64,000 nucleotides of DNA from Rufibacter roseolus (lineage in GTDB: Bacteria > Bacteroidota > Bacteroidia > Cytophagales > Hymenobacteraceae): positions 1,178,001 through 1,242,000 of the forward strand of contig NZ_JAFMSU010000001.1 in assembly GCF_017916365.1 (NCBI RefSeq), written 5' to 3'. The notes beneath the pieces were generated by a model. It ran no database searches. It was not told the origin of the DNA and saw only the letters and a program-made list of their open reading frames with translations. This document shows, piece after piece, positions 48,775 to 57,688 of this stretch (position 1 is its first letter; each line of letters starts with the position of its first letter). Made by a program: the position numbers and the translations under genes.

Positions 48775-49440
48775 TTATTCCCCGTCCTTCAACTTCCCTT
48801 CCATCTTCTTTTTGAATTTATCCACCTTAGGCGTAGAGACCGCGCGCATGTACGGGTTGTTGGGGTTGTTGCGGTAGAAATCCTGGTGCTCTTCCTCGGC
48901 GGGGTAGAAGGCTTTGAAAGCTACTACCTGGGTCACAATAGGGGCCTGGAACGCCCGGGCACTGTTCAGTTGCTTGATGTAGGCATCTATCTGGGCTTTC
49001 TCCTCTGGGGTGCGGTAGAAGATGGCCGAGCGGTACTGGGTTCCTTCATCGGGGCCCTGGCGGTTGAGGGTGGTAGGGTCATGCGCCGCGAAGAATGCTT
49101 CCAGCAGGGTATGGTAAGAAACCACCTTGGGGTCATAGTAAATCTGAACGGCCTCGGCATGGCCAGTGAGCCCAGTGCTCACCTGCTCATAGGTAGGGTT
49201 CTTGGTGGAGCCGCCGGTGTAGCCAGAAACCACGTCATAGACGCCTTTCAGCTTCTCGGCGGCTTCCTCGGTGCACCAGAAACAGCCACCCGCAAAAGTA
49301 GCCACAGAAAGGCTGTCGCGGGAAACAGTGGGCTGCTGGGCCGATGGTTTGGCAGACGTAGCGGCTTGTTTTTCTTTCCGACCCTGGGCGCAGGAGGTGA
49401 AACCCAACAGGAATATACAGGCAAAAAGGAGAAGTCTCAT
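48775..49440 (-). CDS. msrA: Lipoprotein peptide-methionine (S)-S-oxide reductase
   Basis: 221 residues. A lipoprotein signal (MRLLLFACIFLLGFTSC, Cys17) and a flexible linker precede an MsrA domain whose catalytic Cys53 lies in FAGGCFWCTE, with conserved VVSGYTGG, TGHAEAVQIYYDP and RSAIFY segments. It reduces the S epimer of methionine sulfoxide in proteins. The signal places it in the periplasm or at the outer membrane, where it would repair exported proteins. There is no fused MsrB domain. It is convergent with the CZB-like gene. Confidence 0.95.
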   Translation of the reverse strand: MRLLLFACIFLLGFTSCAQGRKEKQAATSAKPSAQQPTVSRDSLSVATFAGGCFWCTEEAAEKLKGVYDVVSGYTGGSTKNPTYEQVSTGLTGHAEAVQIYYDPKVVSYHTLLEAFFAAHDPTTLNRQGPDEGTQYRSAIFYRTPEEKAQIDAYIKQLNSARAFQAPIVTQVVAFKAFYPAEEEHQDFYRNNPNNPYMRAVSTPKVDKFKKKMEGKLKDGE

Positions 49441-49579
49441 GATTTGGATACTAGGTAAAGTACATATGAGTAGAACCGTAAAAGTACGGTAAAAGTTTAG
49501 GGGCGCGCCGGCCCGGGGTGGGTAACTTTTTAGGTTTGGCTTCGTCCAAAGAAGAGTTCACTAACCTTTCCGTAAAACT

Positions 49580-49849
49580 ATGGCAGAATCTGCGAAAACC
49601 ACTACCGACCATAACACTATCAAGAAATGGGCCGAGGCCCGCGACGGCAAACCCGCCTCGGTGAAAGGCACCGGAAACGGCGATGAGGCCGGCCTGCTGC
49701 GCATCAACTTCCCGGGTTACGCCGAGGACAACCTGGAGGACATCACCTGGGAAGAGTTCTTCGAGAAATTTGAGGAAAAGAAACTGGCTTTCCTCTACCA
49801 GGATGAAAAAGACAGCCGCTTCTCCAAGCTGGTGAGAAGAGAGAAATAA
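49580..49849 (+). CDS. Small conserved protein of the 'KWAEARxGKPAxVKGT' family
   Basis: 89 residues starting MAESAKTTTDHNTIKKWAEARDGKPASVKG, with NFPGYAEDNLEDITWEEFFEKFEEKKLAFLYQ towards the end. Proteins with this pattern are widespread and have often been labelled '1,4-alpha-glucan branching enzyme' by annotation transfer, although they are far too short and lack any glycosidase domain. The real function is unknown. It forms a single-gene unit ended by a GTTTAGGG-type hairpin with a T tail. Confidence 0.88.
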   Translation: MAESAKTTTDHNTIKKWAEARDGKPASVKGTGNGDEAGLLRINFPGYAEDNLEDITWEEFFEKFEEKKLAFLYQDEKDSRFSKLVRREK

Positions 49850-49873
49850 GTTGTATGCGTATGTTTCTCTTGA

Positions 49874-49920
49874 AGCGTTTAGGGTCTGAATCCTTTAAAA
49901 CAGGCTCTAAACGCTTTTTT
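49874..49920 (+). terminator. Dispersed palindrome acting as a terminator
   Basis: AGCGTTTAG...CTG pairs with CAG...CTAAACGCT (49874-49888 with 49901-49915), followed by TTTTT. This copy of the family has the full form of a Rho-independent terminator. Confidence 0.75.
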
Positions 49921-49961
49921 CTTGCCAGCGGCAGAAAATTGAGCAATATCATTCCTATTTA

Positions 49962-49993
49962 TTTGGACTAATTCTAAACTGATGCTATTTTTG
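49962..49993 (+). promoter_or_regulatory. Complete Bacteroidota promoter (TTTG - 20 bases - TATTTTTG)
   Basis: -33 TTTG at 49962-49965 and -7 TATTTTTG at 49986-49993 with ideal spacing, the clearest promoter in the window. The ATG of the next gene lies at 50031. Confidence 0.8.
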
Positions 49994-50030
49994 TAGTGTT
50001 CCCTTTTGAGCAGATCAGTTGAATTGCCTT

Positions 50031-50384
50031 ATGCCAACCCCCCAGAACCTACAAGAGCTATTCCGGACCATATACGGCGCTGTTTACCAGTGCAACAGGT
50101 ATAACTGCTATCTTGTGGAGTTCGCCGGCGGCATTTCGCCTTTCAAAGTGAAGGATTTCCTGGCCCTGAAGCAGCACGTAGACGCCATCAACGTGGAGGC
50201 TATGTTGGAAGACCCCTCCCGCGCCTCAGATGTACATGTGCTCATGCCCTACCGCTCAGAGCGCTGCTTCGTGTTGACCCTCACAGACGTGCTGCATTTC
50301 CAGGAATTGCTGCAAGGCGCCCGCGCGATGATGTCTTTGAACAGTATGCTGTACGAGTGCCTTTACGCTCCCGCTGTTTACTAA
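50031..50384 (+). CDS. Conserved hypothetical protein (possibly DUF6686-like)
   Basis: 117 residues from ATG 50031, 37 bases after the -7 box; a TTG 12 bases earlier is less likely. It starts MPTPQNLQELFRTIYGAVYQC. An N-terminal C-x5-C (VYQCNRYNCYLVEFAG) is followed by KDFLALKQHVDAI, then an FVLTLTDVLHFQELL segment and a C-terminal helical part. The pattern resembles DUF6686, a Bacteroidota family without known role; this match is from memory and tentative. There is no signal peptide or membrane segment. Strong promoter architecture suggests real and possibly abundant expression. Confidence 0.75.
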   Translation: MPTPQNLQELFRTIYGAVYQCNRYNCYLVEFAGGISPFKVKDFLALKQHVDAINVEAMLEDPSRASDVHVLMPYRSERCFVLTLTDVLHFQELLQGARAMMSLNSMLYECLYAPAVY

Positions 50385-50610
50385 GTCTTTCTTCTTCTTT
50401 TTTATTTCTCGTTTTCTCTTTTCTTTTTTCCCTTGTTTGGGCCTTTTGTTCGTTTAGGCCTTTTGTTGTCTGTTCCGGCTTATAAGATTGATTTTCTGAA
50501 TAGCTTGATTTCCGTTTTAAGCATGTTTTCTGGAAAATGCATGTCAAACGTAAAGTCACCCTTTGACGGGGTAGGGGATGATTTTTTCTACTGATTATTT
50601 TACTTCCTCT

Positions 50611-50677
50611 GGTTCAAGTCTGAGACTTGGACCTACTATGGGCTGCAGTTTGCAACTGCAGTGAGGCGTCAGCCTCA
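50611..50677. repeat. Hairpin-trio repeat, copy C, with compensatory change
   Basis: Hairpins at 50611-50633, 50643-50661 and 50662-50677. In the second, the stem is CTGCAG/CTGCAG instead of CTGAAG/CTTCAG as in copies A and B: both sides changed together, so pairing is kept. Confidence 0.8.
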
Positions 50678-50869
50678 AACTCGCATTTCGCTCTGCATAG
50701 CCGGTAATTCATTGCATATCCAATCACTTCCACCAAAACAGGGATTCTCCCCTTGAGGGGAGATAAAGAGGGGTGTTTACATCTGCCGGTTTTCTTGCAG
50801 ATCCTTTAAAAAGCAGTTACTACCTATTTCCTTCCTCACCAAGCCTCAGAACTGCAGCCGCGGTCTGCC

Positions 50870-51150
50870 CACGTTTGTCACTTTTCTCCTTGATGAGAAA
50901 AGTAACCAAAAGAATCAAGAAGAAAAGAAACTCGCTGACGCTCAAACAGTCTTTTCTTCACTTTCTGTGACACCCCGCTGCCGCTATTTATTGCATAGCG
51001 AACTTACGCCATTGCTGTTGGAGAAGCCACTGCCTGCGCTCGTCGGAGGTTGGGTTACGCATGCGCTCAGCCTCCGCCTCCCTTCATGGAACTGTCTTGC
51101 CTGAAGAGCCGCTTTAATGCCTGCATCGTCCTAGCGGACGGGTGGAGCGT
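50870..51150. repeat. ~280-bp module shared with 35420-35700
   Basis: Same order of elements and the same first hairpin (ACTTTTCTC-CTTGAT-GAGAAAAGT) as the copy at 35420. Differences are scattered substitutions. Confidence 0.75.
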
Positions 51151-51336
51151 TGTCGTCCTTACCTTTTTTCTACGGGTTGGGGGATGTAGAGACAAGGCAT
51201 GCCTTGTCTCCCACGGTTCCAATGCAATAAAAGGCAGCTATCGGAAATCAACCGGAAATAACCGACGCTACCTGAAAGGGCACGCACAAGAGATGCCCCT
51301 ACATTTCTCACCGTTCTCCGCGTAACCCCGCCCACC

Positions 51337-51360
51337 GTTGTTGGTGTTATCACCAACAAC
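51337..51360. repeat. 24-bp palindrome GTTGTTGGTG-TTAT-CACCAACAAC
   Basis: Perfect 10-bp arms, ending composite repeat copy C. Confidence 0.8.
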
Positions 51361-51581
51361 CAAAATTATGGTTCAACCGCCTTCCCACACATGGCGGAAC
51401 TCCCCTCCTCGGAGGGGTAGGGGTGGGTTACGCGTTCAGGAGCCATTTTAAAGAAAACAAGTTCAAAACACAGCTACAACCTTATCAGGCGCCTCTTATC
51501 CCTTCTACAGACCTGAATTTAGACTGAATCTGTATTACGCCAAAAAGGGCTTTGGCAAGAACAAAGAGCGGCTTTAACCGG

Positions 51582-51589
51582 TATATTTG
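51582..51589 (+). promoter_or_regulatory. -7 box (TATATTTG) of the ferritin gene
   Basis: Exact TAnnTTTG match 46 bases before ATG 51636. The nearest TTTG (51551-51554) is 27 bases upstream, wider than usual. Confidence 0.5.
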
Positions 51590-51635
51590 AGTTAGGCCGC
51601 TTATCCAAGTCAGGCTGCAAAAGGAGATACAGACC

Positions 51636-52175
51636 ATGAAAGATTTACTGAGATTGCGTACCTCTCTTTCAGAAGAAATAGAAACGCTCTTAAACGAACA
51701 GATAAAAGTTGAGGCCCATTCCTCGGCTACGTATTTGGCCATGTCCAGCTGGTGCAACCGCCAGGGGTATGACTACAGCGCCGATTATTTCATGAAGCAG
51801 TCGCATGAGGAGCGTGAGCACATGCTCAAACTGTTCAACTTCGTGGGTGATCTGGGCGGACACGCCATTTCTCCCGAGGTGGTGAACATTCCGCAGGAGT
51901 TTGACTCTTTCCGCGATGTGTTTGAAAAGGCCCTGCAGCAGGAGATTTTTGTGACCCAACAGTTCAACCGTCTGGCCGACCAGTGCATGAAGTCACGGGA
52001 TTACATGACGTTCCAGTTTCTGCAGTGGTTCCTGAAAGAGCAGGTGGAAGAGGAGTATGTGGCTCGCCGCGCCCTAGAGCTATTTGACGTGATCGGTGAA
52101 GAAGGCACCGGCCGTTGGGAGATTGACAAGCACGTGCGCAAAATCAAATATGATAACGACACCGCCGGCGAGTAA
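51636..52175 (+). CDS. ftnA: Bacterial non-haem ferritin
   Basis: 179 residues, slightly longer than E. coli FtnA, which it follows closely in pattern. The ferroxidase ligands are visible: Glu26 (EQIKVEAHSSATYL), Glu59 and His62 (SHEEREHM), the Glu in LQQEIFVTQ, and the Gln-x2-Glu of KEQVEEE. It oxidises Fe(II) and stores iron in a 24-mer shell. There is no haem-ligand Met as in bacterioferritin. It converges on a [2Fe-2S] protein gene across a short terminator. Confidence 0.96.
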   Translation: MKDLLRLRTSLSEEIETLLNEQIKVEAHSSATYLAMSSWCNRQGYDYSADYFMKQSHEEREHMLKLFNFVGDLGGHAISPEVVNIPQEFDSFRDVFEKALQQEIFVTQQFNRLADQCMKSRDYMTFQFLQWFLKEQVEEEYVARRALELFDVIGEEGTGRWEIDKHVRKIKYDNDTAGE

Positions 52176-52205
52176 CCTTTGTAGAAGGCTTCCCGTATAA
52201 AAAGC

Positions 52206-52242
52206 AAAACCCCTCAAGCCCGTAAGCCTGAGGGGTTTTTTA
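52206..52242. terminator. Bidirectional terminator between ferritin and the [2Fe-2S] protein
   Basis: AAAACCCCTCA...TGAGGGGTTTTTT: an 11-bp stem continued by imperfect pairs, with A and T runs on the two sides. It touches the stop codon of the minus-strand gene. Confidence 0.8.
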
Positions 52243-52512
52243 TTTGCCCAACACCTGTTCCCTGAAAACCTGCAGAATCTGTGCTTCGCTCATATCGTGG
52301 AGCCAGATGTTCTGCGGCTGTATACTGAAGATAGGGCCGTGCTTGCAACGGTCAGTACAGTCAGTTTTAATGATCTCTACCTCGTCTTTCAGGCCGGCCA
52401 TTTTCAGTTGGTCGCGCATGTTCTTCCGGATTTCCTTGCCGCCGCGTTTCTGGCATTTGCCGCTTCCGCAGGCGTAGATTACCTGGCGTGGGGTGGTTGG
52501 GTACTTACTCAT
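52240..52512 (-). CDS. Thioredoxin-like [2Fe-2S] ferredoxin
   Basis: 90 residues. Four cysteines in the order of the thioredoxin-like ferredoxin family: C15 and C20 (ACGSGKC), C52 and C56 (DCTDRCKHGP). The KHGP turn after the last Cys is typical, as is the FREQVLGK end. It should carry one electron through a [2Fe-2S] cluster, but the partner is unknown. It converges on ferritin, so iron or redox homeostasis is a plausible shared theme, though opposite-strand neighbours need not be functionally linked. Confidence 0.9.
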   Translation of the reverse strand: MSKYPTTPRQVIYACGSGKCQKRGGKEIRKNMRDQLKMAGLKDEVEIIKTDCTDRCKHGPIFSIQPQNIWLHDMSEAQILQVFREQVLGK

Positions 52513-52594
52513 ATAAAGCGTGGATGTCTCCTCTCTTGTACGGCCCCGGTCTAGAATGGCTGTCCTATCTTTGTTTCGCCTGCCGTTTCAATGC

Positions 52595-52650
52595 CTTTTG
52601 TTTTCCGGTTTTAAAACCGATTCTTTAAAATCAGCCATAAAACAAGAAAA
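52595..52650. repeat. AT-rich palindrome related to the dispersed family
   Basis: CTTTTGTTTTCCGG...CATAAAACAAGAAAAG, with an inner TTCTTTAAAATCAGCC centre like other copies. It sits just downstream of the membrane protein gene ending at 52664 and may serve as its terminator. Confidence 0.45.
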
Positions 52651-52663
52651 GCCGCTAAAGGCG

Positions 52664-53224
52664 TTATTCTTCGTAAGCGTTGCGTTGCCGCTGGGTTTTG
52701 TAGATCTGCCAGATGTAAAGCAGGATGCCGCCGGCCAGTAACCCGTAAATGGCATAGGTGAGCGCCCCGTTGTTCTGCTGGTACACGGTGTCTTTGCCCT
52801 GGAAAAAGGTGAGGTTCTTGGCCGGCGCAGATAAGCCGTACAGCCGGCGCACACCGCCGTTTTCCAGCACATCTTCCCGGTCGCTGTACTCCACGCGCAG
52901 CCGGTCGCCGGGTTTAAGGGCGGCTTTGAAGGCAGTGGTATCAAAGGCGGCTTCCTGCTGACCGGAAAGCTCAAACCGCTCAGCGAATTCTTTAAGCCAG
53001 ATGCCGTAGTCTCTATTTCCCTCAGGGGTTTTCTTGAATGAATAGTTGATCAGGGTTCCTTCCTTCACCATCAGGTCCTGTACATGCTTCACCTCCTGCG
53101 TCAGGTTCTTGAAGACCAGCAGACCTAAGCCCATAATGATCAGAAGAATGGCGGGCATGAACTGACCCGAGATGGGCAAAGGGAAAGTAGGAACGCCTAA
53201 AGTGCGTCTACCGCGTTTTGACAT
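52664..53224 (-). CDS. Two-pass membrane protein of unknown function (DUF3592-like layout)
   Basis: 186 residues. A first membrane segment (~22-38, FMPAILLIIMGLGLLVF) and a last one (~154-173, YAIYGLLAGGILLYIWQIY) flank an extracytoplasmic or cytoplasmic beta-rich domain of about 110 residues with YGIWLKEFAERFEL and LKPGDRLRVEYSDRE. The layout is like DUF3592-type proteins, but no signature was certain. It stands alone between the [2Fe-2S] protein and the type B T9SS gene. Confidence 0.75.
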   Translation of the reverse strand: MSKRGRRTLGVPTFPLPISGQFMPAILLIIMGLGLLVFKNLTQEVKHVQDLMVKEGTLINYSFKKTPEGNRDYGIWLKEFAERFELSGQQEAAFDTTAFKAALKPGDRLRVEYSDREDVLENGGVRRLYGLSAPAKNLTFFQGKDTVYQQNNGALTYAIYGLLAGGILLYIWQIYKTQRQRNAYEE

Positions 53225-53396
53225 AGTATGTTTGAATAAGATAAAGTCCTAAAAGTATTAAAACTATGCCGGTAATAGAAGAGTTCGTTTAAGGCAGGCT
53301 TCTTTCAGGTAAAATTAAATATGGCGGAACTGCCGTTCCTAGGGTCTAGATAAATGTGACTTTAGCAGTATTAATCCTTTTAGATGGTTCACCTGG

Positions 53397-56300
53397 TTAT
53401 TTCAGAATTTCCACCCATCCTTTGGCGGTGTTGCCTTCCGTGTCTTTGAGGATGTAAAAATACGTGCCTTCAGAGAGGTTGCCGCCGTCCCATTTCTGGT
53501 TGTAAATTTTTTGCTGGTACACCTGTTTTCCCCACAAGTCATACACAATGATCTCGGTGGGGAAGCAACTGAAGTGCTGCACAAAGGTCTGGTTTTTATC
53601 ATCGCCGTTGGGCGTGAAGATATTGGGGATAAAAGGCGGCTCCACTACCACTTCTCCTACCTCCAGGGTTTCCTGGCAGCCGTTGCCGTACGTGGCAATC
53701 AGGGTGACTTTGTACTTACCCGGGGTTTTGTATAGGTGCCGGGGCGAATGCTCATCTGATTGGGTGCCGTCCCCGAAGGTCCAGGTAAAGGTATCTGCGT
53801 TGGTGGTGCCATTGGCAAAGGCCGCGTTGAAAGGCGCGTAGCCCGAGATGGCTGGGTTGTCAGGGCAACTGTTGGCGAGTTGCGCTTGCATGGTGGGCAC
53901 CGGCGGCATGTTGATCACCTTGGTATCTGTCACCGGGCAGGGAGCTGAGATGGAGTAAGAGGCGGTGATGGTACCGGTAAAGCCGGGCGGCGGTGTGAAT
54001 ACACCCGTAGGGGAAACGTTGGTGCCGCTCCAGGTGCCTCCCGCAACGTTGGCCCGCAGCTGGAAGGGTGCGAGGCTGCCCGGGCACAAAGTGGTATCAG
54101 GACCAATCTCTACCAGGGGTAGAATCACCTCAACGGTAATGGAAGCAGAGCCGCAGATGCCGTTAGAGCCGTCACTGCGGTAAGTGATCACGTGCTTGCC
54201 CACTCCAGCCACCGATGGGTTGAAAAGGGAATCGGTGACGCCTTTCCCGGAGAAAACGCCTCCTGCCGGCGAACCGGTCAGTTGGATGAGTTCCTTTGAG
54301 TTTGCGCAGTACTGGTTTTCAGGGATGGTGAGGGTATGTGGCACGGGTGGTGTCACGACCATGACCATGGTGTTGGAGATGGCGCAGGAACCGGTGCCTG
54401 TCACGGTATAGGTGAGCGTATGGGAACCTACCATATCCAGGGTGGGCGTGAACTTGTAGGCTCCGTTCACCTTAGAAACCCCATTGCCGGTCCAGACGCC
54501 TCCGCTGGGGGAGCCTGCCAGGTTCACGGGGCCGGCCTCCAGGCAAATCTCCTGGTCAGGTCCGGCATCGGCGCGTAGTTCCTCGGCAAAATCAAACTTG
54601 AAGGCAGCGTTGTTGCAGTTCAGGCTGTTGTTGGTCCTGGAGTAGTAATTGGCCCCGGCCGGGATGGGAAAGTTTGACTTAGCCTGGCACCCCCCGCACA
54701 CCGACTGGTACACGTAGCCTTTCTTGTCAAAGCGGCTGGTACCGCCGTCAACGTGCTCAAAACTTCCGCCGGTAATGTTCTGGTTGCCGCCGAAGAAAGT
54801 GGCGTAGAGGAGCTCTCTGGCGTTTGTGCCCAGTTGCATGAGGTAGAAGTCGCCTCCGTCTGTGGTAGTCTGGGCGGCTCCTGGAGTGATGGGCAGACCC
54901 GTAGTGGTGCCGTTGCCGTAAAACCCGCCATTGTTACTGCCGCCCCAGCCAGAGACGTAGATGCGCTGGCAGTCATCCACCAGAAAAGCGGTGGGCGAAA
55001 TGTCAATGGTGGTGCGCCCGGCGCCGAACACGGTAGACCAGGCGGTGGTGGACAGGTCATTGCTTAATTTATGCAGAAACTGCCGGCCGCCCTTGTTGCT
55101 GTAGGTGCCGCTGGTCACCGGGTAACCACCCAGGGTCTGACCCAGCAGGTACACGGCGTTGTCGCCGTCCAGTTGCAGGAAATAGGTTTGGTCATAGGCC
55201 TGGGTGCCCAGGAAAGTGGCCGCCATGATAGAAGAGCCCGTGTTGCTGATCTTCAGCACAAAACCGTCTGTATTGCCCGCGGAGGTTGGTTTAAGTCCTT
55301 TGGCGGTGCCGGGAAGGGTGGTGCTGGTAGTACCGCCACAGACGTACACCTGCCTATTTGGGTCCAGTTGGATGGAGTAGGCCGCATCTGTGCCGGTGCC
55401 GCCGTAATAATTGGCCCAAAGTACCTGGCTGAGGTCCGGAGAAAGCTTGCAGATGACCGCATCATTTGACCCGCCGTGCATCTCTGACCGGAATCCGTTC
55501 GTGGCGGGGAAATCATCAGAAGAGGTGTTGGAGGCGATGTACACGTTCCCGTCCGGGTCGGTGATGATGTCGCCGCGGTACTGGTCGCCGTAGTTCTGGA
55601 CCAGGGTGGGCAGCGAGTTGGGTCGGGCCAGGAGACCGTCGTTCTGACTGCCACCCAGGAAAGTGGAGGCCAGTAACTTGTCGCCGTTTTTGCTGAGGCG
55701 GGTAATCACAAGGTCAGACCCGGAGGTATAGGAAGGGTTGCCGCCCGTGCCGAGCGGGGTGATAGGATCACCGCCTTTAAACGTGCGGCTCAGCGCCGAC
55801 GCAGAAGTAGGGTAATCGGCGGAACTGGAGGTGCCCATAACCAGGAGTTCATCAGAGGCGTTCACTACCAGGCTGTGCGGGGTCTCGGTGCTGCTGCCGC
55901 CAATGTAAGTGGCATACAGGCGGGCTGCGGGGCCGCTTACCTTGGTATCATACTTGATAATGGCCATGTCCCACATGCCATTGAAAGCCATGTCAAAGGC
56001 GCCTGTGTTGGTGGGGTACCCGGTGCCGGAGACAATCCCCCCAGAATACATGTTGCCCTCGCTGTCATAGGTGGCGGTGTAGCCCCAGTTGTCGGCGATG
56101 GAGCCGGTGAAGGAGGAAAATTCTACCACCGGGTCAATCACCAGCGGGTAGCGGTTATCAAAGCCATCGGGGAATTGGAAGGTGACGGTCTGGCCAGAGA
56201 GTTGGTAAAGGCATTTGACTTCCACGCGCCGGTTCTGCACCATCTGGTAGGCCACGGGTTTGTGCTCCTTTACATCACCCACCGAGGTCTCGACCTGCAG

Positions 56301-56939
56301 GTTGCCGTCTTGCAAGGACAGTTTGGTGGCGCCTTTGTACCTGATTTTGATCTGGTCTGGCGAAGTGCCCGGTGCCACATGCAAATCATACTTCAGCCTG
56401 CCGGCCTGCTCATAGAGCGTAAGGTCTACCCCGTTGTAGAGGCCTTTGTAACGCACCTGCCGGAAGCCCCGGGCACCGGAGCCCCACTTTTTGGGGTCCT
56501 TGCCCAGATAGTAATTCCGGGTCCCTTCGGTGACATCCTGTGGCTGTAGCACCGGAGCCGGATTGGCATTCTCAAAGGTGACGGAGTAGGCGTGGCTCTT
56601 AAAGACATCGGGTGCGGCCGAGCTGCGCAGGGTGGACCCAGCCGCCTGAGAATGCCCGTGGTTTCGGGCTGCTGCTACGGCCGTGGAGTCATGCAAGACG
56701 TACATAAAGCCGGTGGGCTGCAGAAACATCTTGCCGCCCCAGACATCAGCAGCGAAAGCCACCTGAGCGGGCCATTGCCCTTTGTTCTCCACAAACTCCA
56801 GCGTGCGGGAGTCCATGATATTGGTTCTGCTCTTTACAGCCTGAGGCGTTGGCGTAGGCGCAGGTGCCGTGGCCCCCGTAAAGAATTCCAGCAGGGTCCA
56901 GAGAGCAGAAACAATAAAAAGGGGAGGGGGCAGGCTCAT
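53397..56939 (-). CDS. DUF7948/SBBP/PKD surface protein with type B T9SS sorting domain
   Basis: 1180 residues. A signal peptide-like start (MSLPPPLFIVSALWTLLEFF) leads to a DUF7948 domain from about residue 45 (EFVENKGQWPAQVAFAAD...VDLTLYEQAGRLKYDLHVAPG). About seven SBBP-type repeats follow (YIGGSSTETPHSLVV, FLGGSQNDGL, YYGGTGTDAAYSIQLDPNRQVYVCG and others), then Ig-like modules beginning ADAGPDQEICLEAG, a PKD domain (FTWTFGDGTQSDEHSPRHLYKTPG) and the type B sorting domain (NIFTPNGDDKNQTF...IIVYDLWGKQVYQQ...KGWVEILK). It should be exported by T9SS to the surface. It shares its DUF7948-SBBP start with the giant gene at 17158 and shows what an uninterrupted version looks like. Confidence 0.95.
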   Translation of the reverse strand: MSLPPPLFIVSALWTLLEFFTGATAPAPTPTPQAVKSRTNIMDSRTLEFVENKGQWPAQVAFAADVWGGKMFLQPTGFMYVLHDSTAVAAARNHGHSQAAGSTLRSSAAPDVFKSHAYSVTFENANPAPVLQPQDVTEGTRNYYLGKDPKKWGSGARGFRQVRYKGLYNGVDLTLYEQAGRLKYDLHVAPGTSPDQIKIRYKGATKLSLQDGNLQVETSVGDVKEHKPVAYQMVQNRRVEVKCLYQLSGQTVTFQFPDGFDNRYPLVIDPVVEFSSFTGSIADNWGYTATYDSEGNMYSGGIVSGTGYPTNTGAFDMAFNGMWDMAIIKYDTKVSGPAARLYATYIGGSSTETPHSLVVNASDELLVMGTSSSADYPTSASALSRTFKGGDPITPLGTGGNPSYTSGSDLVITRLSKNGDKLLASTFLGGSQNDGLLARPNSLPTLVQNYGDQYRGDIITDPDGNVYIASNTSSDDFPATNGFRSEMHGGSNDAVICKLSPDLSQVLWANYYGGTGTDAAYSIQLDPNRQVYVCGGTTSTTLPGTAKGLKPTSAGNTDGFVLKISNTGSSIMAATFLGTQAYDQTYFLQLDGDNAVYLLGQTLGGYPVTSGTYSNKGGRQFLHKLSNDLSTTAWSTVFGAGRTTIDISPTAFLVDDCQRIYVSGWGGSNNGGFYGNGTTTGLPITPGAAQTTTDGGDFYLMQLGTNARELLYATFFGGNQNITGGSFEHVDGGTSRFDKKGYVYQSVCGGCQAKSNFPIPAGANYYSRTNNSLNCNNAAFKFDFAEELRADAGPDQEICLEAGPVNLAGSPSGGVWTGNGVSKVNGAYKFTPTLDMVGSHTLTYTVTGTGSCAISNTMVMVVTPPVPHTLTIPENQYCANSKELIQLTGSPAGGVFSGKGVTDSLFNPSVAGVGKHVITYRSDGSNGICGSASITVEVILPLVEIGPDTTLCPGSLAPFQLRANVAGGTWSGTNVSPTGVFTPPPGFTGTITASYSISAPCPVTDTKVINMPPVPTMQAQLANSCPDNPAISGYAPFNAAFANGTTNADTFTWTFGDGTQSDEHSPRHLYKTPGKYKVTLIATYGNGCQETLEVGEVVVEPPFIPNIFTPNGDDKNQTFVQHFSCFPTEIIVYDLWGKQVYQQKIYNQKWDGGNLSEGTYFYILKDTEGNTAKGWVEILK

Positions 56940-57047
56940 TGTCAGAAATTGAAACTTCTGACTAAAATAAACTAATTTTCCTATAAATCAGCTTCCTGGC
57001 CGCTTTTGTTTTTAGGTTGACTTCAAAAAAATAGGCAGAAAACCCAA

Positions 57048-57593
57048 TTACCAGCCCATTCTTTCTTTAAGGGAGGTGATATGCCCCACGTGGTGCTCCC
57101 CGTGCCAGGCGTACATACCCGCAACCTGAAACAGATAGGTCTCGCCGCTCTCCGGATGGATGTAGGACCGGTGCCATTCTTCCATGCAAAGAGAGCGGAG
57201 CAGAATAATCCAACGCTGGTGCAGGGCTTCCAGCATCTGCAGGGAAAGCGCAGGGTCTGCCCAGTGCGCATCCAGAAGGTAAGCCCAGGATGATTCTTCG
57301 TAAGGTTTGATGGTTGGGGTATTCTCTGTGAGGGCCAGCCTTACCCGGGTATAGGCGTTGAGGTGGCTGTCGGCGAGATGGTGGACCACTTGGCGCAGGG
57401 TCCAGCCGCCGGGGCGGTAGGGCGTGTCCAGTTGTTCATTAGACAGGTTATGGATGGCGGCGCGCAGTTTGGCGGGCAGTGCCTCAATGGCCGTGAGCGA
57501 CTGCTTCACAAAGGCAGACCCATATAAAGGGGGCGCCTCATATCTTCCTACAGGGTAGCGTAAAAGTTCAAGGGGCAGTGTTGGTGTTTCCAT
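57048..57593 (-). CDS. YfiT-like DinB-fold metal-dependent S-transferase
   Basis: 181 residues. The DinB four-helix fold with its triad of metal-binding histidines is clear: the first pair in RQVVHHLADSHLN (H71/H72 and H77) and the last in YAWHGEHHVGHI near 160-171. The pattern MxxxRYPVGRYEAP at the start is specific to the YfiT/BstA-like group, in which Bacillus members use bacillithiol as thiol donor. Bacteroidota members are usually annotated as putative metal-dependent hydrolases. The substrate is unknown here, and no bacillithiol biosynthesis gene is in the window. Confidence 0.9.
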   Translation of the reverse strand: METPTLPLELLRYPVGRYEAPPLYGSAFVKQSLTAIEALPAKLRAAIHNLSNEQLDTPYRPGGWTLRQVVHHLADSHLNAYTRVRLALTENTPTIKPYEESSWAYLLDAHWADPALSLQMLEALHQRWIILLRSLCMEEWHRSYIHPESGETYLFQVAGMYAWHGEHHVGHITSLKERMGW

Positions 57594-57648
57594 GCAGATA
57601 CAGGACTAGTCTCAAACAAATCTAACGAAATAGACTATTCTTGGCTGC

Positions 57649-57684
57649 GTTTTGGGGCTTTATTTTTAAAACCGGGGGTAAAAC
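57649..57684. repeat. Dispersed palindrome, variant copy
   Basis: GTTTTGGGGCTTTATTTTTAAAACCGGGGGTAAAAC, typical centre with partly pairing arms, between the YfiT-like and PhnD-like genes. Confidence 0.45.
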
Positions 57685-57688
57685 TATT

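Larger units (their letters stand above)
50385..51635. other. 1.25-kb spacer carrying composite repeat copy C
   Basis: No credible gene. It holds a degenerate dispersed palindrome (50513-50550), a CCCTTTGACGGGGTAGGGG element near 50558, the hairpin trio (50611-50677), a CCCCTTGAGGGG-type hairpin near 50753, the ~280-bp module (50870-51150), a 24-bp palindrome (51337-51360) and a CCCCTCCTCGGAGGGGTAGGGG hairpin near 51400. The ferritin promoter lies at its right end. Confidence 0.65.

Noticed and set aside
51485-51757. 90-codon minus-strand frame overlapping the ferritin start
   Set aside because: It covers the ferritin promoter and first codons and has no family resemblance.
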